A DNA stretch of 64,000 nucleotides from Fimenecus sp045632525. GTDB lineage: Bacteria; Bacillota; Clostridia; Oscillospirales; Acutalibacteraceae. This document shows positions 37,765 to 45,066 of this stretch, piece by piece. Positions within the stretch are counted from its first letter, which is position 1; every line of letters begins with the position of its first letter. Below the pieces are notes generated by a model. That model made no database searches. It saw only the letters and a list, made by a program, of their open reading frames with translations, and was not told where the DNA came from. The position numbers and the translations under genes are program-made. Location of the stretch: contig JAZQWV010000017.1 of NCBI GenBank assembly GCA_045632525.1, forward strand, positions 1-64,000, in the 5' to 3' direction.

Positions 37765-38769
37765 TTAGAGAGCCATATATTTTGCTGCGTCATTAAAGAT
37801 TTTAGCAAAGCCTGAAATCTGTGAGATTGTTGTACGCTCAAGCTGACGGTCAATGAGTTTATCATATTCTGTCTGAATATCACCTGCAGTTACCATTTCA
37901 AGTGCATAGTTTTTATCAAGACCAATAATCTCACGGCTAAGATGGTCGGTAACCAAAACTTTTGCACCAAAAGGTGTAATCATTGAGCCACTACCATGGA
38001 AATTAAGACCCGCATGAGCATCTTTGAATTCAGGAATTGTTAAAACGGCAGGAGCATAATTTTTTGGTAAAAGAATTGTGTTCAATTCGTAAGGCGATAA
38101 GAGATTCCAAAGATTAAGGAAGTCTGAATATTCCAAATCATCTGAATTTTTTGGGTTGAAAGATTCTGCCTCGTTTTCATTGCCGTCACCTACAATAATA
38201 ACATCAATTGCATTTTTAAATTGTGAACGCGCAATATGTGCACCGATTTGACGAAGTGTAACTGTGAAAAGGTCAAGCTTCTGAAAACGAATTGCTTCAT
38301 AAGAAGCAACAAGCATTCTGCCATGCTTCTTAAGAGTAACAAGGTTTTCCTGTGTGGTTACAACAGTTTCAGGGATTGCTGCGCCTTCGGCAACTTCTGC
38401 AAGAGTTTTGTCTTCTTCAGTTGGAATTGAAGTGATAGTTCTGTAATCAAGACCATTAATATTAGTCTTTGTAGCAATAAGATGGTCAACAATATTAGCA
38501 CTTTCAACACCCTGACGAACAGCACGAGAGATGTATTCAGGGAAAAGTGCTGCAGAATCAGTTGTAGCAAAAAACTTGTCGATTGTGTCGCTATTTGTTC
38601 CCTTGATTTTGATGTCAAAACGCTTTAATTGGCGTTCAAATGCATCAAGACCTTCAAGTGAAGTGCCTTTATAGTTTTCTGATGGGTCAATGCTTTCAAG
38701 TTCATTAAGAAAGCCTTTAGATGTGTGGTAAAGTCCTTTATCAAGTTTAATTGTTTCAAAATTAGCCAT
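37765..38769 (-). CDS. Phage major capsid protein, HK97-like
   Basis: The 334-residue protein has the layout of an HK97-fold major capsid protein without an N-terminal delta domain of its own. It starts with a short arm (ANFETIKLDKGLYHTSKGFL). The ALFPEYISRAVRQGVE segment near 75 leads into the E-loop region, and KKHGRMLVASYEAIRF near 145 and NAIDVIIVGDGN near 185 belong to the P- and A-domains. LERTTISQISGF near 315 closes the fold. The reading frame is intact. TTAGGAGGTTATATA gives a very strong ribosome site, as expected for the most abundant virion protein. The protease/scaffold gene lies 11 bases upstream. Confidence 0.85.
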   Translation of the reverse strand: MANFETIKLDKGLYHTSKGFLNELESIDPSENYKGTSLEGLDAFERQLKRFDIKIKGTNSDTIDKFFATTDSAALFPEYISRAVRQGVESANIVDHLIATKTNINGLDYRTITSIPTEEDKTLAEVAEGAAIPETVVTTQENLVTLKKHGRMLVASYEAIRFQKLDLFTVTLRQIGAHIARSQFKNAIDVIIVGDGNENEAESFNPKNSDDLEYSDFLNLWNLLSPYELNTILLPKNYAPAVLTIPEFKDAHAGLNFHGSGSMITPFGAKVLVTDHLSREIIGLDKNYALEMVTAGDIQTEYDKLIDRQLERTTISQISGFAKIFNDAAKYMAL

Positions 38770-38780
38770 TATATAACCTC

Positions 38781-39731
38781 CTAAAATTTAAACTGACTGT
38801 TCTGATTGTCTTCTGTTTTTTCTTCTGTATAGAGTTGAGATGTTGGGATAATCTTTGAACTTTCTTTTTTGAGCGCTTTACAAAGATTTTCAAGTTCTGC
38901 AGAAGAAAGAGTGTTAACTATTTCGTCAACACATTCTCGATTTAATGATGGCAATGCAAGGGCAAATCCCTTTTTTGCCGAGTCTTCAAGGGTCGCACGG
39001 TATTTTTCGCCGTCAGCACCCTTTGCTTCAAGAGAATCAATATAGTCTGAAAGTTTTTTGAGTTCAGAACTTTTTAATGTGACCTGATTCTCTTCCTTGA
39101 TTGATTTTAAAATATTTTCCATAGATTTCTCCTTATCATAAGCCTTTGTAACACCTGCTTTTATTTGTGCAGGCACTGCCACAAAAGACCATTCATAAGC
39201 ATCAGTGATGTCATCAATTGTTTTTACACATTTTTTGCCGTTGTATTTGCGACCTGCAATGTGATTGCAATGGGATTCTCCACAGATTGAGCAAATTCTT
39301 GAAGATGAAGAACAACTGATGCTGACTTCTTTTTTGATTCCGCTTTCAATATCGCGGATAAGTGCATCATTTTTCTCACTTCTTACCGTATAGCACCATG
39401 CTTTTAAATATCTGTATGGCTTGCCGTCAACAGTTTTCTTTGAAGAGTCTGTGAAAAGCCCTGTCTTGTAAGTTCTGCAAGATTGGTCTTCACTTTTCAT
39501 ACTGTGATTTAGAATTCCTGTCTTACCCACGAAAAGTTTTTCAAGTGTTTTAAGTGCGTCTTCGCTGAAACGCTCAAAATCACGGTCAATGTCGTTGTCG
39601 CAGAGAATTACGCTGAATGAGAAAACTTCATCTTTTGATAGTTCTCGCAAAGCGAAACTATTTATGAGTGTCATATCGTCATCACTGATGGCATTGATTG
39701 TGTTTGTAGATGAGTGACTTTTCTTAATCAT
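38781..39731 (-). CDS. Phage prohead protease with scaffold-like C-terminus
   Basis: The protein has 316 residues from the ATG at 39731, which has GGGAGGTGA upstream; an in-frame GTG nine bases earlier is less likely. The N-terminal 190 residues resemble a capsid-maturation serine protease of the HK97/XkdF type: FSVILCDNDIDRDFERF, then GILNHSMKSEDQ with the probable catalytic His, and KKEVSISCSS with the probable Ser. A Cys/His cluster, CSICGESHCNH, is found in Firmicute members. The C-terminal 110 residues are helical and charged (KEENQVTLKSSELKKLSDYI), as in a scaffold. This fusion is typical of head modules lacking a separate scaffold gene. It overlaps the portal gene by eight bases. Confidence 0.75.
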   Translation of the reverse strand: MIKKSHSSTNTINAISDDDMTLINSFALRELSKDEVFSFSVILCDNDIDRDFERFSEDALKTLEKLFVGKTGILNHSMKSEDQSCRTYKTGLFTDSSKKTVDGKPYRYLKAWCYTVRSEKNDALIRDIESGIKKEVSISCSSSSRICSICGESHCNHIAGRKYNGKKCVKTIDDITDAYEWSFVAVPAQIKAGVTKAYDKEKSMENILKSIKEENQVTLKSSELKKLSDYIDSLEAKGADGEKYRATLEDSAKKGFALALPSLNRECVDEIVNTLSSAELENLCKALKKESSKIIPTSQLYTEEKTEDNQNSQFKF

Positions 39732-40860
39732 CACTTTCACCTCCCGAAATTAAACTTTGAGCCTGAGCATTATAAAGATTTGCTTTTGCAAGTTCCACCG
39801 TGTCCTGAAGAGTGACTTCGTTCCAAATGACACTAACGCCACTGCTGTTGCCCAAGAGTCTGAGATAAAGAGAACAGATTTTTTCAATAACGGGTGTGAG
39901 AATGCGACGATAAGCCTGGATTTCGGTTGTGAGTGCATCTGCTTGTTGAGATGACATTCTCTCTGTTGTTGACCAAGAAAGCCCCAACATAAAAGGTGGA
40001 ATAGAAAGTTTTGCAACTATCTGCTCAAGCATCTGTCTTACGGGTATTTCACTGTTGAGTATCTGATTATCAGCACCGATTACTTTGATTTGCACATCAC
40101 CAATTGCCACAAAGTCTTTGACTGAGCCTGACTCCATAGCACTTGCCCATTCGCTTGCAATTTGTTGTGCACGCTCTTTTGCATAAGCACGGTCAAGCAT
40201 ATCTGAACCAGGATTATATGTAACTGCAAAGCGAAGATTGCCTGCTCTTTCCCAATTTTGTCCGATTGAGTCATAAATTTTCATAAGGATTGATGACACA
40301 AAGGGCAGACTTTTTAGAATTGAGTTGCCAACAAGTGTGCCCGGCTCTGAATTGAGTGTAGAATACATCACAAGTTCTTGATAAGGAACGGGTGTACCGT
40401 CAAATGCATCTGGCTTGCAAAGTAAAATCTCATTGAAATTTTTAGGATTTCGTTTAAGTGAAATATCTCTTATCGGCACATTGTAAAGTGAGTCGATATT
40501 GTAACCATCAGTAATGATTTCACCTGCTGCTGTGCCATAAGTGAGCAGTTGCTCAAAATAAAGGTCAATGAATTGTTGAAGTCCTTTACCCGCAACGCCC
40601 GTATTGACATTTTTAACAAAGTGGTCAAGTTGAGCTTGATTTCTTTCGTTGTTTGACTTTACTGTAAATCCACCTGTAAGACGAACAAGTTTATAAATTG
40701 CTGTGTCAATTACGGGAATTGATTCGCGAAGTTTTTTATAAATTTCAGGTTGATAAACTGATGATGGAAAGCAGTTTGAAACATCAAAATGATGGTGTGA
40801 ATTGACTTGTGGTGCTGTTGTGCAAACTTTTTTCTTGCTGATTTTATCAAATATAGACAT
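39724..40860 (-). CDS. Phage portal protein
   Basis: The 378-residue protein forms the dodecameric DNA channel at one capsid vertex in related phages. Recognisable features are the N-terminal ESIPVIDTAIYKLVRLTGG segment near 50, the LYFEQLLTYGTAAGEII block near 104, and the conserved LSIPPFMLGLSWSTTERMSS stretch near 297, followed by a long helical stem (IQAYRRILTPVIEKICSLYL). The frame is intact, and AAGGAGGTATTCA precedes the ATG. It sits between the large terminase gene (25-base gap) and the protease gene (8-base overlap), the normal order of a head module. Confidence 0.88.
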   Translation of the reverse strand: MSIFDKISKKKVCTTAPQVNSHHHFDVSNCFPSSVYQPEIYKKLRESIPVIDTAIYKLVRLTGGFTVKSNNERNQAQLDHFVKNVNTGVAGKGLQQFIDLYFEQLLTYGTAAGEIITDGYNIDSLYNVPIRDISLKRNPKNFNEILLCKPDAFDGTPVPYQELVMYSTLNSEPGTLVGNSILKSLPFVSSILMKIYDSIGQNWERAGNLRFAVTYNPGSDMLDRAYAKERAQQIASEWASAMESGSVKDFVAIGDVQIKVIGADNQILNSEIPVRQMLEQIVAKLSIPPFMLGLSWSTTERMSSQQADALTTEIQAYRRILTPVIEKICSLYLRLLGNSSGVSVIWNEVTLQDTVELAKANLYNAQAQSLISGGESDD

Positions 40861-40885
40861 TGAATACCTCCTTCCAAACGATTAA

Positions 40886-42148
40886 TTATTTTCTTTCAAC
40901 TGACAATGCGAAAATTGCATCATCAAAAGTTTTTGGAATTGTTGCCACGAAGTAACGAATATCGTCCATGGCGTGGTCATATTCCTTTTTTGGCGTGTCT
41001 TTTACGCTGTTGGGGTCCCAACGATACATTCCAAATTCGCGGATTGTATCTGCGCAAGAACTACCAATTAAAATTTCGTGTGTTTTCAGTTTTTCAGAAA
41101 CCTTGCGGATTCCATCGGCAACATCATTTTTTGCGGGTATAACCCTGAACTTGCCTTCGCGACGGATACACTCAATAAAAGAGGCGGCAGAAGGGTCAAC
41201 TATCACCGCTTCAACTCTTTTGTCACCCGCAAGACATACTAATTGGTCATAGTATTCTTTGTCGGTCATTTGAAAGCCTTTTGCTTTTGAATCGTGATAG
41301 AATTCCTTGATTCTGTACCATATTCCCTTATTAAGTCCCCATAATCCAAAAGAAGCGGGGTTGACTGTACCATAGTCGCAAGAGATATAGTGCTTTTCAA
41401 AGTTTTGTGGCAAGATATCTGTGATATGTTCTTTCTCGTTGAAAAAGGGATAAACAAGTCCGTCAACTGCAACCCATTTACCTAAAACAAATCTCTCATA
41501 AAAAGCACCTGAATAAAGAGATTTGTAACGCTCACGAATTTTTGGGGAGAGCGATGGGTTATCATCCATAAGGAAATGAAGATAAAGACAATTCTTCTCA
41601 TTATGTTTTTTAATCCATTCTTTGTAAAACCAGTGGTTAGGGTTTTCGGGGTTGCAGTTAAACCAGAATTTTGAACCATTCACAGAGCATCTCGCCATTG
41701 CTTGTTCCACGAAAGAACGGGGCATAAGAGCAACTTCGTCCATTAAAACTCCGCAAAGAGTCATTCCTTGAATAAGAGATGCAGAAGATTCGTCTTTGCC
41801 ACCAAAAAGATAAAATCTGTTAGTGTATTTGCCGTTGCCGATTTCAATAATGTTTGCAGAGCGTTTCTCTGTGACGGTAAACCCCATACTTTTTAGAAGT
41901 GGCAAAAGGGGCGTGACCACATTTCTGCGTAGTGATGAGATTGTTTTACCACAGAGAGCAAATGAAGAATCTGAAAACCGATAAAGACTCCAGAGAATGA
42001 ACGAAAGAGACATACAAATTGTTTTTCCGCTTCGCACAGCACCGTCACAAATAATGGCGTCGTGAGTCTTGTGGGGGCTTGATTCTGTCCACCAATTAAG
42101 AACAGTGAGCTGTTTCGGGGAAAATCTTTTAAACTTGATATCACTCAT
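40886..42148 (-). CDS. Phage terminase large subunit
   Basis: The ATPase/nuclease that packages DNA into proheads. It has 420 residues from the ATG at 42148. The N-terminal ATPase has Walker A GAVRSGKT (residues 36-43) and Walker B GVLMDEVALM with the Asp-Glu pair. The C-terminal nuclease carries HYISCDYGTVNPASFG near 240, with the first metal-binding Asp, and EYDHAMDDIRYF near the end, which has two further Asp residues. All key residues appear present, so the gene looks functional rather than decayed. A frame extending to 42349 overlaps the small terminase and is rejected. It overlaps the small subunit gene by eight bases. Confidence 0.9.
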   Translation of the reverse strand: MSDIKFKRFSPKQLTVLNWWTESSPHKTHDAIICDGAVRSGKTICMSLSFILWSLYRFSDSSFALCGKTISSLRRNVVTPLLPLLKSMGFTVTEKRSANIIEIGNGKYTNRFYLFGGKDESSASLIQGMTLCGVLMDEVALMPRSFVEQAMARCSVNGSKFWFNCNPENPNHWFYKEWIKKHNEKNCLYLHFLMDDNPSLSPKIRERYKSLYSGAFYERFVLGKWVAVDGLVYPFFNEKEHITDILPQNFEKHYISCDYGTVNPASFGLWGLNKGIWYRIKEFYHDSKAKGFQMTDKEYYDQLVCLAGDKRVEAVIVDPSAASFIECIRREGKFRVIPAKNDVADGIRKVSEKLKTHEILIGSSCADTIREFGMYRWDPNSVKDTPKKEYDHAMDDIRYFVATIPKTFDDAIFALSVERK

Positions 42149-42620
42149 TACTATCACCACTTGCGCTACGCTCAAGAGCTTCATAGAAAGATAACGCAGA
42201 AGAATTAAGTGTGCTTTCTGAAAGTTTAGAAAGTTGCTCGAGTGCTTTGAGTCTGTCAAAGAATTTAATTTCCATTCCCTTGCCGCTGGTGAATTTGATT
42301 TCGGACACATTGAAAAGGTCAAGTGTGTCAGGTAGTGGGGGATTATCACTGTTAGCAGAGAGAATTAGTTTCACAGCATCTGAAATTGAGCCGAAAGCAA
42401 GGCGAGAAAGTCCTGCTGATACAAGACTTGAATCAGTTTGATTTACTTTTTCAAACTCTTTAATTTTGCTGATTATCTGTTTCTTTGACAAAAGATTAAT
42501 GCCACGATATTCAGGCAAAACTGTATATCCAGATTTTAGAGCCGCCTCTCTTGGATTTTGAAGTCTTGCATACCATCGACAAAAATCAATTTCTTTTTTT
42601 GTGAGTTTGTTTTCGTTCAT
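42141..42620 (-). CDS. Phage terminase small subunit
   Basis: DNA-recognition subunit that selects packaging sites. The 159-residue protein starts KLTKKEIDFCRWYARLQNPREAALKSGY, quoted in part, an N-terminal helix-turn-helix typical of Terminase_2 proteins. A central helical oligomerisation part and a C-terminal segment rich in Ser and Glu follow. It is the first gene of the seven-gene head cassette, preceded by an AAAGGAGACC site. Upstream are a nested hairpin (42678-42721) and the divergent MarR operon; no integrase or repressor gene lies near. Confidence 0.85.
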   Translation of the reverse strand: MNENKLTKKEIDFCRWYARLQNPREAALKSGYTVLPEYRGINLLSKKQIISKIKEFEKVNQTDSSLVSAGLSRLAFGSISDAVKLILSANSDNPPLPDTLDLFNVSEIKFTSGKGMEIKFFDRLKALEQLSKLSESTLNSSALSFYEALERSASGDSNE

Positions 42621-42677
42621 TTTGGTCTCCTTTCAGAAGACTTTTGAAAAAAAGCCTTCCATATATAGTGCAAACAA

Positions 42678-42721
42678 GGCGTTTTGTCTCAGGTTTTTTG
42701 AGACAAAAAAGCAAAAACGCC
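42678..42721. promoter_or_regulatory. Nested inverted repeat upstream of the phage head cassette
   Basis: Outer arms GGCGTTTT and AAAACGCC enclose inner arms TTTGTCTCA and TGAGACAAA, giving a stem of about 17 pairs with an internal bulge. It lies 58 bases upstream of the small terminase ATG. Read on the minus strand it could be an attenuator or terminator in the leader; as DNA it could be an operator next to a TATATA -10-like box at 42661. Confidence 0.5.
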
Positions 42722-42764
42722 AAATTGTTTACAGAATGTTCACAATTGACGCTTTTTTAGTGGC

Positions 42765-42792
42765 TTGACAATATACAATATTAATATATAAT
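42765..42792 (+). promoter_or_regulatory. SigA-type promoter for the MarR-ABC operon
   Basis: TTGACA at 42765 and TATAAT at 42787 with a 16-base spacer. Confidence 0.85.
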
Positions 42793-42797
42793 GAAAT

Positions 42798-42828
42798 AGT
42801 TAATCGATTAATTATAAATCGATTAACT
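42798..42828. promoter_or_regulatory. MarR operator, 12-base inverted repeat
   Basis: AGTTAATCGATT and AATCGATTAACT are perfect inverted arms separated by AATTATA. The left arm also contains the 12-base palindrome TTAATCGATTAA. The site covers the expected transcription start just after the -10 box, which suits autorepression by the MarR protein encoded next. Confidence 0.7.
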
Positions 42829-42860
42829 AAAACTCGAATAATGTTGAAAGAGTGTATAAA

Positions 42861-43313
42861 ATGAAAAATAATATCTCAAAGGTGAGAGCAAGTTTCAGAA
42901 CATATCATAGCAATCACCGAAATATAATTGACAAAAATTTCCGTGAAAACGGAATTTATTTTGGGCAACCACCAATTTTAAAATATTTAAGTGAAAATGA
43001 TAATGCAACACAAAAAGAGATTGCAGATTTTTTGCATATTTCTCCACCATCTGTTGCAACATCATTAAAAAGAATGGAAGATTCGGGGCTTGTGGTGCGT
43101 GTTGCAGATAAAAAAGATGCAAGATGCAATAATTTGAGACTTACAGAAAAAGGTAAGAAACTTTCAGAATATGCTGATAATCTGTTTTTAAATATAGATG
43201 AAGCAACTTTTTCGGATTTCACAGAAGAAGAAATTGAAATACTGGTTAAGTTTCTTGAAAGAATGAATAAGAATCTTTTAGAGTTTGCGGAAAGGGGAGA
43301 AGAAAATGTTTAA
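42861..43313 (+). CDS. MarR-family transcriptional regulator
   Basis: The 150-residue winged-helix protein has a core, DNATQKEIADFLHISPPSVA, near residue 45, in which the recognition helix follows, and a wing, VADKKDARCNNLRLTEKG, near 80 with the DxR motif conserved in MarR proteins. The start at 42861 is preferred to the in-frame GTG nine bases earlier. It overlaps the first ABC gene by eight bases and lies just after a large inverted repeat that is probably its own operator. The likely role is ligand-relieved repression of the exporter. Confidence 0.88.
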   Translation: MKNNISKVRASFRTYHSNHRNIIDKNFRENGIYFGQPPILKYLSENDNATQKEIADFLHISPPSVATSLKRMEDSGLVVRVADKKDARCNNLRLTEKGKKLSEYADNLFLNIDEATFSDFTEEEIEILVKFLERMNKNLLEFAERGEENV

Positions 43314-45066
43314 ACTTTTAAAACATGCAAAAAAATATATAGTTCCTACAATTTTGTCGCCGATTTTAATGATTGGTGAAGTTGTGCTTGAACTTTTAAT
43401 TCCACTTGTAATGGCTGATATCGTAAACCTTGTTCAGGCCGAAGAAGGCGTGACAGAAGATAGTATGAATGTTATTCTTCGTCTTGGCCTTAAAATGCTT
43501 CTGCTTGCAATTGGCTCGCTTTTCTGTGGTGCTATGGCGGCGAGAATGGCTGCTGTTGCAGGTATGGGGTTTGGCGCAACACTTCGAGAAGAAATAATGG
43601 GCAAAATTCAGAAATTCTCTTTTTCAAACATTGACCATTTCTCAACTGCATCACTTATTACAAGAATCACAACTGATGTAAACAGTGTTCAAAATACATT
43701 TGTTATGATGATTAGAATGCTTTTCCGTGCACCTGTTATGTTTGTGGTTGCACTTGCCATTACAATAACAAAGAGCCGTGAAGTAGCTATGCCTTTTACA
43801 GTTGCATTGCCACTTATCGCAATTATTCTCATAATCTTTGCTCCTATTGCTTTGGGCAGATTTAAGAAAATGCTCAAAATGTTTGATGGCTTTAATGCAT
43901 CAATTCAAGAGAATCTTACCAATGTGCGAGTTGTTAAATCATTTGTCCGTTCAAAATATGAAAAAGACAAGTTCAAAAAGGCAAATGACGATTTGATGAA
44001 TGCTGCATTACATGCAGAAAAGCTTATGATTTTGGGTATGCCAACATTTACAATCATTATGTATGGCACAATCCTTGCAATTCTCTATATTGCGGCAAGA
44101 GAAATCACTCAAGAAACTTTGCTTATTGGTGATTTTTCTGCGATTTTCACTTATATTATGCAGATTTTAATTCACTTCCTTATGATAGTGATGCTTATTG
44201 CTCAATTCTTCATGTCACAGGCAAGTGCAAAGAGAATTTTAGAGGTTATGGAAGAAATTCCTGATATCAATGACGACAATGCAACAGCTACAGATGTTAA
44301 AGATGGCTCAATTGAATTTAAAAATGTGTCATTTAAATATGCAGGGTCACAGCATAATGTAATCAGCAATGCCACATTTAAAATTGAAAGTGGCGAAATG
44401 GTTGGCGTTATTGGTGCAACAGGCTCTGCAAAAACAAGTCTTGTGCAGTTAATCCCACGACTGTATGATGTAACCGACGGTGAACTCTTTATAGGCGGTG
44501 TTAATGTTAAAGATTACAAAATTTTTAATCTTCGTGACGCAGTTAGTATGGTGCTTCAAAAGAATGTTCTTTTCTCCGGTACAATCGCAGAAAATCTTCG
44601 TTGGGGTAATAAAAATGCAAGTGATGAAGAAATTCAAGAGGCTTGCAAAATTGCCGATGCACATTCATTTGTATCATCATTTCCTGATGGTTACAACACA
44701 GATTTAGGTCAGGGTGGCGTTAATGTTTCAGGTGGACAGAAACAGAGACTCTGTATTGCTCGTGCAATTCTTAAAAAGCCTAAAATCCTTATTCTTGACG
44801 ACTCAACAAGTGCAGTTGATACATTTACTGACTCAAAAATTCGTAAAGGACTTCGTGAGTGTATTCCTGACACAACAAAGATTATTATTGCACAGCGCAT
44901 TTCATCAGTTCAGGATTGTGATAAAATCATTATCCTTGACGATGGTGGAATAAATGATATAGGAAATCATGAAGATTTGCTTGCACGCAATGAAATTTAT
45001 CAGGATATTTATAACTCCCAGCAAAAGGGTAGTGACGATTTTGATGTGATGGGAGGTGCGTTATAA
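43306..45066 (+). CDS. ABC exporter half-transporter with degenerate NBD
   Basis: The 586-residue protein has an N-terminal six-helix exporter domain (residues 1-320) and a C-terminal nucleotide-binding domain. Walker A is GATGSAKTS (Ala in place of the usual second Gly), the signature is VSGGQKQR, and Walker B is ILILDDSTSAVD, where Asp replaces the catalytic Glu. One non-consensus site is the rule in heterodimeric exporters such as BmrCD and TM287/288, and the next gene supplies a canonical partner. GGGGAGAA precedes the ATG at 43306. Substrates of such MarR-linked pairs are usually drugs or toxic compounds; this one is unknown. Confidence 0.9.
   Translation: MFKLLKHAKKYIVPTILSPILMIGEVVLELLIPLVMADIVNLVQAEEGVTEDSMNVILRLGLKMLLLAIGSLFCGAMAARMAAVAGMGFGATLREEIMGKIQKFSFSNIDHFSTASLITRITTDVNSVQNTFVMMIRMLFRAPVMFVVALAITITKSREVAMPFTVALPLIAIILIIFAPIALGRFKKMLKMFDGFNASIQENLTNVRVVKSFVRSKYEKDKFKKANDDLMNAALHAEKLMILGMPTFTIIMYGTILAILYIAAREITQETLLIGDFSAIFTYIMQILIHFLMIVMLIAQFFMSQASAKRILEVMEEIPDINDDNATATDVKDGSIEFKNVSFKYAGSQHNVISNATFKIESGEMVGVIGATGSAKTSLVQLIPRLYDVTDGELFIGGVNVKDYKIFNLRDAVSMVLQKNVLFSGTIAENLRWGNKNASDEEIQEACKIADAHSFVSSFPDGYNTDLGQGGVNVSGGQKQRLCIARAILKKPKILILDDSTSAVDTFTDSKIRKGLRECIPDTTKIIIAQRISSVQDCDKIIILDDGGINDIGNHEDLLARNEIYQDIYNSQQKGSDDFDVMGGAL

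Noticed and set aside
42149..42349. 67-codon N-terminal extension of the large terminase
   Set aside because: It lies within the small terminase gene in another frame and is unlike terminase N-termini.
36614..42620. A complete prophage
   Set aside because: No integrase, repressor, replication, tail, holin or lysin gene is found on either side; ordinary chromosomal genes border the cassette.
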